Source: Ignavibacteriaceae bacterium (GTDB lineage: Bacteria; Bacteroidota; Ignavibacteria; Ignavibacteriales; Ignavibacteriaceae). From it: a DNA stretch of 40,045 nucleotides. A program made the translations under genes and the position numbers. The notes beneath the pieces were generated by a model. It did no database searches. It was given only the letters and a program-made list of their open reading frames with translations, and was not told the origin of the DNA. The stretch covers positions 1 through 40,045 of the forward strand of contig JARLHD010000466.1 of assembly GCA_031292435.1 (NCBI GenBank), in the 5' to 3' direction. This document shows, piece by piece, positions 17,959 through 27,370 of the stretch; position 1 is the first letter of the stretch; every line of letters starts with the position of its first letter.

Positions 17959-19092
17959 ATGGCCCGGAAGTTTCAAATAACTGTCTTTATTCTATTCAGT
18001 TCACTTTCCATCTTTCCACAGGTTGAATCCCAACTCTATCTTGAAAATACAGTGATTGAATCAATTAAAGGAGATGGAAATTTAATATGGGTTGCTACCT
18101 ATGGTCAAGGGATTTTTCATTATTCTAAAAAAGAAAATAAATGGGTTAACTATTCAACGAAAAAAGAAAACCTTGAGAATGATTTATTCTATAATCTTGC
18201 TGTAAGTAAAGATTATGTGTGGGCAGGTTCTGGAGATGGTCTATTTACGTTTGATAAAAAAAAGGAACAATGGAGAAAAAGAAAATTTGCCTTGGGTGGG
18301 GAAATGGGAAACTGGATAAGATCATTATGTTATGACCCTTCAGAAAATGTTCTCTGGATAGGTAGATTTAAAAATTTAACCCGCCTTGATGTTGCAAAAC
18401 AAAAATTTACTGATTACGATCTCACCACCAATAAGGATTCTAAAACTAATAACATAATATCTATAAGATTGGATGGTGATAGTTTAATCTGGTTTGGATC
18501 TGAATCAGGTGTACATATTTATAATAAAAATAAAGATATTAATGATAAAAATAGTTGGGATTTTTTAACGAATAAGAATGGAGGATTTGATGATGAGGGG
18601 TATGCTGTATCTATCCATGATATGCTTTTTGAAGATAAGAATATCTGGTTTGCTACAGATGAGTTTGTTACTCAGCAACAACCTAAATTCAATTTAGGTG
18701 GAATATATGAATTTGATCGAAAATTTAAATGGAACAGAATTTCCAAAGAAGATGGTATGCCAGGAAATGGTATTTATTGTCTTGCACGTACAGGTAATTA
18801 TATCTGGTCCGGTGTATATTCATTCGATCGAAAAAATAAAAAAGAATATGGAAAGGGGTTAGTTTATATAGACAGGTTAAATAATAAAGTACATGTTGTA
18901 GACTTAAATGATTTAAATATTAATACTTCTCTTATCCTATCTCTATATTTTGATGGTGAAGATCTTTGGATCGGAAGTGATAAAGGTATTGTCAGTCTGA
19001 AGTTGTATAACTCGCTTGCTACATGGGGGGGAAAAAAAATTATTAAACAAGATGAAAACTCTAAAAAAAGAAAGAAAAAATTGTCTCAATAA
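17959..19092 (+). CDS. Secreted Reg_prop-type beta-propeller protein
   Basis: A 377-residue protein with a likely signal peptide (residues 1-21, ending FPQVES). Repeats of about 40-50 residues follow, each with an IWVATYGQGIFHY, VWAGSGDGLFTF or IWFGSESGVHIY core, which are two-component-regulator propeller blades. No histidine kinase, DNA-binding or type IX sorting domain is attached. The tail (about 358-377) is very basic (KKRKKKLSQ). It could be a periplasmic or surface protein; its partner is unknown. It lies between panB and hldA in the same direction. I do not recognise a specific function. Confidence 0.65.
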   Translation: MARKFQITVFILFSSLSIFPQVESQLYLENTVIESIKGDGNLIWVATYGQGIFHYSKKENKWVNYSTKKENLENDLFYNLAVSKDYVWAGSGDGLFTFDKKKEQWRKRKFALGGEMGNWIRSLCYDPSENVLWIGRFKNLTRLDVAKQKFTDYDLTTNKDSKTNNIISIRLDGDSLIWFGSESGVHIYNKNKDINDKNSWDFLTNKNGGFDDEGYAVSIHDMLFEDKNIWFATDEFVTQQQPKFNLGGIYEFDRKFKWNRISKEDGMPGNGIYCLARTGNYIWSGVYSFDRKNKKEYGKGLVYIDRLNNKVHVVDLNDLNINTSLILSLYFDGEDLWIGSDKGIVSLKLYNSLATWGGKKIIKQDENSKKRKKKLSQ

Positions 19093-19148
19093 AATTTTCT
19101 GTACCAATTTTTCTTCTTAATTTAATAGTTCAAAATTATAGTATTAAA

Positions 19149-20144
19149 ATGATAAATATATCTAAAGAAAGGTTATTAAATCTAAAGAATTCCTTTAATG
19201 GGTTAAAAATTGCAATCGTTGGTGATATGATGCTCGATTGTTATTTCCGGGGGGAAGTCAGGAGAATTTCACCAGAAGCTCCTGTACCTGTTCTGGAAGT
19301 TGAAAATGAGTTTTATCGTTTCGGGGGTGCTGCAAATGTTGCTCTTAATATTTTAAAACTTGGCGGCATTCCTTTTCCAATAGGTGTGATTGGAAATGAT
19401 AATGATGGTAGGATATTTTTATCCCTCGCCGAAGATTCAAAAATGAATCTTTCCGGTCTTATTATTGATCAAGAAAGACCAACTACTGCTAAAACAAGAG
19501 TGATCGCACATAATCAGCATGTTGTAAGAATTGATAAGGAAAGTAAACGATATCTTTCTAATTTAGTAGAGGATAAGTTAGTTAAATATATGGAAGATAA
19601 TATTAGTAATCTTGATGGTATAATTCTTCAGGATTATAATAAAGGTGTATTAACCCCAACCTTAATCGAAAGGATGACATTATTAGCCAGTAAAAATAAA
19701 AAATTGATAACAGTTGATCCTAAGTTTAACAATTTCTTTCTTTATAAAAATGTCTCAGTTATAAAGCCTAATAGGAAGGAGGCTGAGGATGTACTTGGGA
19801 TAAAATTGAAGAATGACAATGATATATCCATCGCCGGAAATATGATTCTTGAAAAAACAAATGCATCCTATGTAGTATTAACACTGAGTGAGGATGGTAT
19901 TGCAATTTTTGAAAAAGATAAACCAATAAATAGGATGCCTACTAAAGCACAGATTGTTGGTGATGTTTCGGGAGCCGGAGATACTGTAATATCTACCTTA
20001 ACAATGGCTTTGGCAGCAAAAGCAAATATAATTGAAGCTTCATATCTTGCTAATTATGCCGGCGGGATTGTTTGCGAAGAGATAGGGATTATTCCTATTC
20101 AACAGGATAAACTTTTTGATATTATAAGGAAAGATAAAGATTGA
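19149..20144 (+). CDS. hldA: D-glycero-beta-D-manno-heptose-7-phosphate kinase
   Basis: PfkB-family sugar kinase (RfaE domain I) that phosphorylates heptose 7-phosphate at C1 in the ADP-heptose pathway for LPS inner core. Visible motifs are GDMMLDCYFRGEVRRISPEA (25-44), FGGAANVALNILKLGG (58-73), and the ATP/anion-hole motif GAGD at 275-278, whose Asp is the catalytic base. The 331-residue length fits a stand-alone kinase; in enteric bacteria this domain is fused to the adenylyltransferase as HldE. The next gene is that second half, overlapping by 4 bp. Confidence 0.93.
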   Translation: MINISKERLLNLKNSFNGLKIAIVGDMMLDCYFRGEVRRISPEAPVPVLEVENEFYRFGGAANVALNILKLGGIPFPIGVIGNDNDGRIFLSLAEDSKMNLSGLIIDQERPTTAKTRVIAHNQHVVRIDKESKRYLSNLVEDKLVKYMEDNISNLDGIILQDYNKGVLTPTLIERMTLLASKNKKLITVDPKFNNFFLYKNVSVIKPNRKEAEDVLGIKLKNDNDISIAGNMILEKTNASYVVLTLSEDGIAIFEKDKPINRMPTKAQIVGDVSGAGDTVISTLTMALAAKANIIEASYLANYAGGIVCEEIGIIPIQQDKLFDIIRKDKD

Positions 20145-20620
20145 GTATAATCAAATCCATAGAGCAAATGATCAAAATAAGGTACGATCTAAAAAACCAG
20201 AATAAAAAAATAGTGTTTACCAATGGTTGTTTTGATATACTCCATTCCGGACATGTTGACTATTTAAGCCAAGCTAGAAAACTTGGTGATTATCTTGTAG
20301 TCGGAATTAACAGTGATCTTTCCATAAAAAAAATAAAAGGGGACAAAAGACCTATCATTAAAGAGTTGGAAAGAGCTATTGTTCTTGATAGCCTAAAGTG
20401 TGTTGATTATGTAATATTTTTCGATGAAGATACACCAGAACAATTAATAAAAAGTCTTGTTCCAGATATTCTTGTTAAAGGAGCTGATTGGACTTTAGAT
20501 AAAATAGTAGGTCGTGATATAGTTGAAGCAAATGGAGGAGAAATAAAGACTATAGAGTTTTCGTATAATCAATCAACATCTAAAATTATAAACCTTATAA
20601 TTGAAAGATATTCCAAGTAA
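20141..20620 (+). CDS. hldC: D-glycero-beta-D-manno-heptose 1-phosphate adenylyltransferase
   Basis: Nucleotidyltransferase (RfaE domain II) that activates heptose 1-phosphate with ATP to ADP-heptose. The motif TNGCFDILHSGHVDYLSQAR begins at about residue 27, with the HxGH at 35-38, and the second family block KGADWTLDKIVG is at about 112-123. The 159-residue length matches stand-alone HldC. The start is TTG at 20141, overlapping the hldA TGA within TTGA, so translation is coupled. No phosphatase (gmhB) or isomerase (gmhA) is in the window. Confidence 0.93.
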   Translation: MSIIKSIEQMIKIRYDLKNQNKKIVFTNGCFDILHSGHVDYLSQARKLGDYLVVGINSDLSIKKIKGDKRPIIKELERAIVLDSLKCVDYVIFFDEDTPEQLIKSLVPDILVKGADWTLDKIVGRDIVEANGGEIKTIEFSYNQSTSKIINLIIERYSK

Positions 20621-20656
20621 TTCTTATTTTATTAAAGAATAATGTAATATTTTTTT
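20620..20656 (+). terminator. Weak AT-rich terminator-like hairpin after hldC
   Basis: ATTCTT (20620-20625) and AAGAAT (20635-20640) form a 6-bp stem with a 9-nt loop, and seven Ts follow at 20650-20656. The stem is A/T-rich and the T run is 9 nt away, so it may not stop transcription. It lies in the 140-bp gap before the TamB-like gene. Confidence 0.22.
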
Positions 20657-20760
20657 AATTGTAATTTCAGTCTAGTTAAAGTTATTGAGAACTATTTATA
20701 GATATAGCGGACACCGGATATTGTCAATTATTTTAATATTATGCAAAAATTTGGCGTTTT

Positions 20761-23700
20761 TTGGTTAAGAAAGAAAAAAACAGTGTAATCCAAAAGAAAA
20801 GGAACCTTTTCCATAAGATTGTAAATATATTCCTATATAGTGGAATTGGTCTATTTATCCTTATACTTCTTTTTTTTGGCGCTTCTCAAACTTCTACCTT
20901 CCGAGAATATTTGAGAAAAAAAGTTGTTGAAGAGGCTAATAAAAATCTTTACGGTACGCTTTATATTGGAAAAATAGATGGTACTATCTTTACTTCTTTA
21001 ATCTTGCGAAATACTATCCTCAACATGGGGAAGGATACTATATTAAATGCAGCTAAAATTGAATTAAGAACAAGTCCACTTCAATTGGTTTTAAAAAAAA
21101 TTAAAATAAGAAAATTTGAAATAGCGCAGGCGGATATTTCACTTATTGCTGACAGTACTGGAAGGTTAAATATTTCTAAACTGACACATCCATCTAGTCC
21201 GGATACTTCCAAATCAACATTTTCTTTTAAAGTTGAGGTTACAAATTTTAATCTTATCAATATTAATTTCAAATTACAAAGATTTAATTTTGCAGGCAGT
21301 AATGCAAACTATGATTTATTCAATATGAACGATCTTCGTATTACTAATCTTAATCTTGCACTAAACGCTTTTGCAGACGCAAATAACGACGAATATGAAC
21401 TTGATATTTCTAAACTATCATTTACCTCTAACATAAACAGTTTTGCAATCGAAACTTTGTCCGGGCAATTTGCAGTAAATAAAAAAGAACTTTTTGCAAA
21501 TAATCTTAAAATAAAGACTGCAAATTCGGATATTTTTTTGAAAATTCAAGCTATACATAATATCTTCGACCCCAAATCCGATTTTTCCAAAGCCAAAGTT
21601 GACATAATAGTTGATTCGGACAAATTAAATTTTCAGGATGCCTCTCCTTTTGTACCCTCACTTAATTTATTTAAGGAACCACTAGCATTAAAATTAAAAT
21701 GTGAGGGTACATTGAAAGGTCTTACCATAAAGTATATCGATATTAAATTTTTAAAATCACATCTTGAAACTTCAGGTACAGTTAGAAATATTGATAATCC
21801 TAAACAAATGTTTTTTAATGCCAGATTCAAGGACTCATACATTAATCAATTGGATATAAGTAAACTTATACCCATGGTTAAATTGCCGGTTTATGAAAAA
21901 CTTGGTGTATTAAGATTGGATACACTGACTATTTCAGGTCGTCCGTTGAATTTTACTACTACCATATCTTTAAAGACTGATAAGGGAAGAATACTTGCAG
22001 AAGCAGAATTGAATTTTGAACAAACTCCTTTGAAATATGATATCAAATTCAGTACAATAGGATTTGATATTTCTCCATTTACAAATATTATATCTAACCT
22101 GAACTGCAATGGCTCCATAAATGGATCCGGAACTAAGCCTGAAGAATTGATTGCAATAATTAATTTAAATGCAGATGGTTCAGTTCTAAATGGGAATAAA
22201 ATTGATAATTTTAATCTAATTGCAAATGCAAAAAATAAAAATATTGATTATAATTTAAGTCTTGTAGCGGATACATCATCTCTGAATATAAATGGATATA
22301 TGAGTTTCGATAAAAAAAATGAAATATCCTATAAAGTAGAAGGTGAAGTTAAAAAGCTTGACATTTTTAGATTCGTTAAAGATTCATCGCTTATTAGCAA
22401 TCTTAATTTCTCTATCAGTGCTGAAGGGGACGGCTTTAACCCAGATAGCCTTAATCTGTACCTTACATTCCTATTAAAAAATTCAACTATAAATAAAATA
22501 TTAATAGATAGTACAAGAGCAATAGCTGATATTAGAAAAAATACTGGAAATGGTAGAGTTATAAATTTAATTTCTGATCTTGCAGATATAACCATTACCG
22601 GGGATTTTACAATTTCGAATATGGTTGATGCATTAACAAATGAAATTAACCTCGTTTCTAAGATAACAAAGAATAAAATAGATGAAGTACTTCCATCATC
22701 CCAATCAATACAATTACCAACCAATTCAACTACCCCTGCTATTAAAAACAATAAAATACGACAAGGAACTGATTTGCCTGCATCGATGAAATATCTAATT
22801 GAATTCAAAGACTTTGCGCTTATGTCTCTTTTCCTTGGACATGCGCAGATCGAAATAAATGGGGAAATGTCAGGAGAATTAAGAAATACAAGAGATAGTA
22901 TTTATTTCAATTATAATACATATATAGATTACATAAAATATCATAATAATGATGATGTGTTCTTCCTTTCCAAACTGAATCTAGACTTTGATGTTCAAAA
23001 TGATCATAAGGATGATAATCTTGACAATATACTTTCGTCACTTCATTTAAAAACTGATCGGATATTTGCAGGTGCTGATATTCGTGACATCAAATTGGAT
23101 GTCATATTGAAAAACAAAATTGCAGGTATAAATTTTTCTTCTGAAATGGAAAATGCTTCTGTTAGATTAAACGGATCAATCGATATTTCAAATGATATAG
23201 TCAAACTACTTCTTGATACACTTGATCTTAGCTATAATGGATTCAGATTAATAAATAAACAAAAAAGTGAAATTGATTATTCTCAAAATGATATTAATTT
23301 CAAGAATTTTATACTTAATAGAGATTCAGCTGAATTAATTATAAAAGGGACTTTGTCAAGATACAATGCTCAAAAACTGAGTATAACATTAAATAATTTT
23401 AAAGCTTGGGATATAGATACAACCCTTATGCAGATTCAAAAGGAGAATTCACCTGATGCAAATATTAGTTGTAATGCAGATATATCGGGAAATTTTAATG
23501 ATCCGACGGTAAAATTTCAACTTAATATCAACAAAATCACATATAAAAATAAAGATTTTGGCTCTTTTACAGGAGGATTCGATTATTTGAATAAAAACCT
23601 TGCCTTAGATTTTAAATTTGTCAGCCCTCTTGTGAATCCTAATGATGCAGCACTTAAAATTACTGGTAATCTGCCAATCGACCTTGCATTTTCAGGCGCC

Positions 23701-25260
23701 ACAGAAAGAATAATTCGCAATAATCCATTAAATATAAAAATAACGGCAGATAATTTTAATCTTGCTGCATTCGGTGACTTACTCCCAATAGTTAAAAAAA
23801 TTAGTGGGACACTTAAAAGTAATTTCGAAATCACAGGTACTTATAATGATCTTAAACCAGATGGTTATATCGAATTGTCAAATGTTTTATTTATTGCCGA
23901 GTCAAATAATATAGAGTACAATGCTGAAATGAAGCTTACAATTCAAAATCAGAATCTTAATCTTGAGAATCTTGTTCTTAAGAATATTCAGGGAGAAAAA
24001 GATGGGGGGAAAATTAGCGGTAATGGGACAGCAGTGTTGAATGGTTTTAAATTAATATCATCAGATTTTAATATAAACGGAGATCTTAAAGTATTAAATG
24101 AAGGTTCAAAATCAGCGAGTCCGACAATTTATGGGGACCTGGTAATAGGGACTAATGGAGATGTGGAATTTAAAATGAATGAAGATGGAGCATTTCTAAA
24201 AGCTCCAGTCATAGTAAAAAAGGCACTCCTAACGCTCTCCCCTTCTCAGGGTGCCAATAGGAATACAACAGAAGGCTTTATTTATAAATATTTATCTTCG
24301 GATACTACACAATTGAAAAAGAACGATATGGATTTTGAAAGTCTTGTTAATTATTCCAAAAAAGGAGTTATTCAGAGAAGCATTGGCCGGGTCAAAAGAA
24401 GTTATTTTAATTATAACATTGATGTAACTGTGCAAGAGGGGGCTACAATTGTTTTTGTTTTATACAAAGAATTGGATCAGAATCTAACAGCGATACTGAA
24501 AGGTGATTTTCTTTATGAAAGAACAGATGGTAAATCAAATGCACAAGGTGATTTGACACTTATGGAGGGATCCGAACTGCATTTTATTAAAACTTTAGAA
24601 GCTGAAGGTACCATAAAATTTGAAGGAGACCTGACAAATCCTAACTTGAATATAACTGCCGCCTACAAAAACTATTATAATCCCGCTGATACAACTTCTT
24701 CCTCCCAGGAGATTCTTGTTGCCGTGAAAATAAAAATTACAGGACCTCTTAAGGATCTTGGAAAGAATTTTATTAAAGAACAAAATAATATTGCGGTTTA
24801 TTATGGGGCTGATAATATAGATAACAATGTACCTGATCCAACTAAAGATGCAAATGATGCTGGATATTTTCTTCTTACTGGAAGATTTGCTTCTGATATG
24901 TCAACCCAGGACAAGAGTGCTGCATCTAATCAGATTTCAGGCACAGCTACATCAATGGCCGGATCAGTTATCGGAGGTTTATTGAATAATAGTTTAGGAA
25001 ATTATGTCAGAAATGTAGAACTAAGAAGGGTAGGCACAGCAACCAGATTTAATTTATCAGGTAGCGTGAATAAATTCCGATATACGATTGGCGGCACGAC
25101 AGATATTTTTCAGGATCTTAGTCAGGCAAATATTAAAATTGAATATCCAATTCTAAATAGTTTATTAATTAGACTTGAAAGAAAACCTTCAGTTATAGAA
25201 ACAAATAGTTTAAATGATATGATTGATGAACTTGGCCTTAAATATAGATTTGAGTTTTAA
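20761..25260 (+). CDS. TamB/AsmA-like translocation and assembly protein (DUF490)
   Basis: A 1499-residue protein with one N-terminal transmembrane segment (about residues 26-46, FLYSGIGLFILILLFFG), then a very long repetitive beta-rich region of AsmA/TamB type. The C-terminal DUF490-like region is at about 1050-1490 (for example QGDLTLMEGSELHFIK, GTIKFEGDLTNPNLNI and SGSVNKFRYTIGGTTDIF). Proteins of this family span the periplasm as a hydrophobic groove and are linked to phospholipid transport or outer-membrane protein assembly. The start is TTG at 20761 with no clear ribosome binding site; an ATG at 20741 is out of frame. Its stop overlaps the RNase R start by one base. A TamA/TamL partner is not recognisable nearby, although BamA is upstream. 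Confidence 0.82.
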   Translation: MVKKEKNSVIQKKRNLFHKIVNIFLYSGIGLFILILLFFGASQTSTFREYLRKKVVEEANKNLYGTLYIGKIDGTIFTSLILRNTILNMGKDTILNAAKIELRTSPLQLVLKKIKIRKFEIAQADISLIADSTGRLNISKLTHPSSPDTSKSTFSFKVEVTNFNLININFKLQRFNFAGSNANYDLFNMNDLRITNLNLALNAFADANNDEYELDISKLSFTSNINSFAIETLSGQFAVNKKELFANNLKIKTANSDIFLKIQAIHNIFDPKSDFSKAKVDIIVDSDKLNFQDASPFVPSLNLFKEPLALKLKCEGTLKGLTIKYIDIKFLKSHLETSGTVRNIDNPKQMFFNARFKDSYINQLDISKLIPMVKLPVYEKLGVLRLDTLTISGRPLNFTTTISLKTDKGRILAEAELNFEQTPLKYDIKFSTIGFDISPFTNIISNLNCNGSINGSGTKPEELIAIINLNADGSVLNGNKIDNFNLIANAKNKNIDYNLSLVADTSSLNINGYMSFDKKNEISYKVEGEVKKLDIFRFVKDSSLISNLNFSISAEGDGFNPDSLNLYLTFLLKNSTINKILIDSTRAIADIRKNTGNGRVINLISDLADITITGDFTISNMVDALTNEINLVSKITKNKIDEVLPSSQSIQLPTNSTTPAIKNNKIRQGTDLPASMKYLIEFKDFALMSLFLGHAQIEINGEMSGELRNTRDSIYFNYNTYIDYIKYHNNDDVFFLSKLNLDFDVQNDHKDDNLDNILSSLHLKTDRIFAGADIRDIKLDVILKNKIAGINFSSEMENASVRLNGSIDISNDIVKLLLDTLDLSYNGFRLINKQKSEIDYSQNDINFKNFILNRDSAELIIKGTLSRYNAQKLSITLNNFKAWDIDTTLMQIQKENSPDANISCNADISGNFNDPTVKFQLNINKITYKNKDFGSFTGGFDYLNKNLALDFKFVSPLVNPNDAALKITGNLPIDLAFSGATERIIRNNPLNIKITADNFNLAAFGDLLPIVKKISGTLKSNFEITGTYNDLKPDGYIELSNVLFIAESNNIEYNAEMKLTIQNQNLNLENLVLKNIQGEKDGGKISGNGTAVLNGFKLISSDFNINGDLKVLNEGSKSASPTIYGDLVIGTNGDVEFKMNEDGAFLKAPVIVKKALLTLSPSQGANRNTTEGFIYKYLSSDTTQLKKNDMDFESLVNYSKKGVIQRSIGRVKRSYFNYNIDVTVQEGATIVFVLYKELDQNLTAILKGDFLYERTDGKSNAQGDLTLMEGSELHFIKTLEAEGTIKFEGDLTNPNLNITAAYKNYYNPADTTSSSQEILVAVKIKITGPLKDLGKNFIKEQNNIAVYYGADNIDNNVPDPTKDANDAGYFLLTGRFASDMSTQDKSAASNQISGTATSMAGSVIGGLLNNSLGNYVRNVELRRVGTATRFNLSGSVNKFRYTIGGTTDIFQDLSQANIKIEYPILNSLLIRLERKPSVIETNSLNDMIDELGLKYRFEF

Positions 25261-27356
25261 TGAAGAAAAAAATAGTTGCATTCTTTAAAAAGAATCATAC
25301 CAGGGGATTTAAAAGCAGGGATATTGCGAAAATGCTTACTATAACCGAGGAACATGAGTATATCTCATTAAAATCATTTCTACATTCTTTAGTCGATGAG
25401 GAATTTTTAATCAGATCAGGTAAGCGATATATGCTTAACCGGGTTCCTAAGTCAAATAAAATAATTGGAACCTTACAGATTACACATGGCGGATTTGGTT
25501 TTGTAATTCCAAAAGATTCTAAAATTAGAGATATTTTTATAGCAACTAGAAATTTGAATACTGCTTTTAATGGAGATACCGTTGAAGTGATTCTTTTTGC
25601 TAATCAAAAGGGAAAGAATTTAGAGGGACAAATTACAGCCATTATAAAGAGAAAAAAAGATGAGATAGTGGGCACACTTCAGAAAGCAAACTCATTCTAT
25701 TTTTTGAAACCAGATGATAGAGATTTACATCGAGATATATATATTAGTAAAAACAATCTTTATGGAGCAAAGACGGGAGATAAGGTTATAGTTGGTAAAA
25801 TAAAGTGGGAATCGACTGATCTTAACCCGGAAGGAGAAATAGTAGAACTGATTGGTAAGTCGGGTTCAGGAGATACCGAACTTATATCTTTAGCACATGA
25901 TTTTAATCTGCAATATAGATTTTCAGAAAAAGCTTTAAAGGAAGCGGATCAGATTACTGAAAATATTTCTCCAGATGAATTAATTGGGAGAATAGATTAC
26001 CGTGAAAGGTCAGTCTTTACGATTGATCCAGGTGATGCAAAGGACTTTGATGATGCCTTGTCCATTGAAATAATTGAAAATGATAACTATTCTGTTGGAA
26101 TTCATATTGCAGATGTATCGAATTATGTGAATTATCGTACCAATCTTGATAAGGAAGCATTTACTAGAGGCAACAGTGTTTATCTAGTCGGAAAAGTTAT
26201 TCCAATGCTTCCTGAGAAATTATCCAACAATATATGTTCTCTGGTTCCACATAAAGATAGATGCACATATTCAGTAATTGTTGAGCTTACTAAAAGGGGT
26301 AAAATAGTTAATTATAAAATTGATAAAACTATAATAAAAAGTAAGAGAAGATTCACATATGAGGAAGTTCAGGATATTATTGATAATCAGAAAGGTGATT
26401 TTGCAAAAGAGTTATTACTATTAAATTCCCTAGCTCAGACATTAAGGAAAAAAAGATTACGTGAGGGAAGTATAGATTTTTTCTCTCCGGAAGTTAAATT
26501 TGAGCTAGATGAAAATGGTACACCAATAAAAATTTACAAGAAGGAGACTCAACAGAGTAATATGCTTGTAGAAGAATTCATGTTGCTTGCAAATAAACTT
26601 GTAGCCAGTCATATCGCCTCTCCGGAAGGAGGGAACATAAAACCATTTGTATATCGAGTGCATGATTTACCTGATAATGAAAAGATTCTTGAATTTGCAA
26701 AATTTGTAAAATCATTAGGTTATTCATTTGATCCTAATGCAGCTTCAAAATCAAACCAATTTCAATTACTTATGTCAAGTGTAAAAGGAACAGAAGAAGA
26801 AGCGGTTATTAACGAACTCGCAATCCGATCTATGGCAAAAGCAGTCTATTCCATACATAATATTGGTCATTATGGGCTTGGATTTAAATACTATACTCAT
26901 TTCACTTCTCCAATAAGGAGATATTCCGACCTAATGGTACATAGATTATTATATCAATACCTCAATAAGAAAGGGAATTTTAAATATTCAAATGAGGAGC
27001 TTGATGTAATTTCGGATCATCTATCGATAACTGAAAGGAATGCTGTAGAGGCTGAAAGAAAATCTGTTAAACTGAAACAGATTGAATATCTCCAAAACCA
27101 TATAGGAGAAGAATTTCATGCCATTATTTCGGGTGTAACATATTTTGGAATTTTTGTTAAAATTACAAGTATACTAGCTGAAGGACTTGTAAAAATTCGT
27201 GACCTTGAAAACGATTCATACATATATGATGAAAAGAAATATGCTCTTGTTGGCAAGGCTAATAAGAAACAGTATAGACTTGGAGATAAGGTAAATGTGA
27301 AATTAATAAGGGTGGATATTGAAAAATCCGAGGTTGATTTTATTATTTTAGAATGA
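25260..27356 (+). CDS. rnr: Ribonuclease R (3'-5' exoribonuclease, RNB family)
   Basis: A 698-residue processive exonuclease that degrades structured RNA. Domains in order: winged-helix N-terminus (1-60), two cold-shock/OB domains (about 65-200), the RNB catalytic domain with the metal-binding Asp cluster DPGDAKDFDDA at 256-266, the family signature GHYGLGFKYYTHFTSPIRRY at about 539-558, and a C-terminal S1 domain (about 615-698). Length is slightly short of Escherichia coli RNase R because the basic tail is missing. The ATG overlaps the TamB-like stop (TAATG), which couples an RNA-decay enzyme to an envelope gene. Confidence 0.95.
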   Translation: MKKKIVAFFKKNHTRGFKSRDIAKMLTITEEHEYISLKSFLHSLVDEEFLIRSGKRYMLNRVPKSNKIIGTLQITHGGFGFVIPKDSKIRDIFIATRNLNTAFNGDTVEVILFANQKGKNLEGQITAIIKRKKDEIVGTLQKANSFYFLKPDDRDLHRDIYISKNNLYGAKTGDKVIVGKIKWESTDLNPEGEIVELIGKSGSGDTELISLAHDFNLQYRFSEKALKEADQITENISPDELIGRIDYRERSVFTIDPGDAKDFDDALSIEIIENDNYSVGIHIADVSNYVNYRTNLDKEAFTRGNSVYLVGKVIPMLPEKLSNNICSLVPHKDRCTYSVIVELTKRGKIVNYKIDKTIIKSKRRFTYEEVQDIIDNQKGDFAKELLLLNSLAQTLRKKRLREGSIDFFSPEVKFELDENGTPIKIYKKETQQSNMLVEEFMLLANKLVASHIASPEGGNIKPFVYRVHDLPDNEKILEFAKFVKSLGYSFDPNAASKSNQFQLLMSSVKGTEEEAVINELAIRSMAKAVYSIHNIGHYGLGFKYYTHFTSPIRRYSDLMVHRLLYQYLNKKGNFKYSNEELDVISDHLSITERNAVEAERKSVKLKQIEYLQNHIGEEFHAIISGVTYFGIFVKITSILAEGLVKIRDLENDSYIYDEKKYALVGKANKKQYRLGDKVNVKLIRVDIEKSEVDFIILE

Positions 27357-27370
27357 AAGAGAGATTTGAA

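Noticed and set aside
22329..22808. 159-codon minus-strand frame inside the TamB-like gene
   Set aside because: Long shadow frames are expected in a 4.5-kb gene of low-complexity AT-rich sequence; no motif and no ribosome binding site of note.
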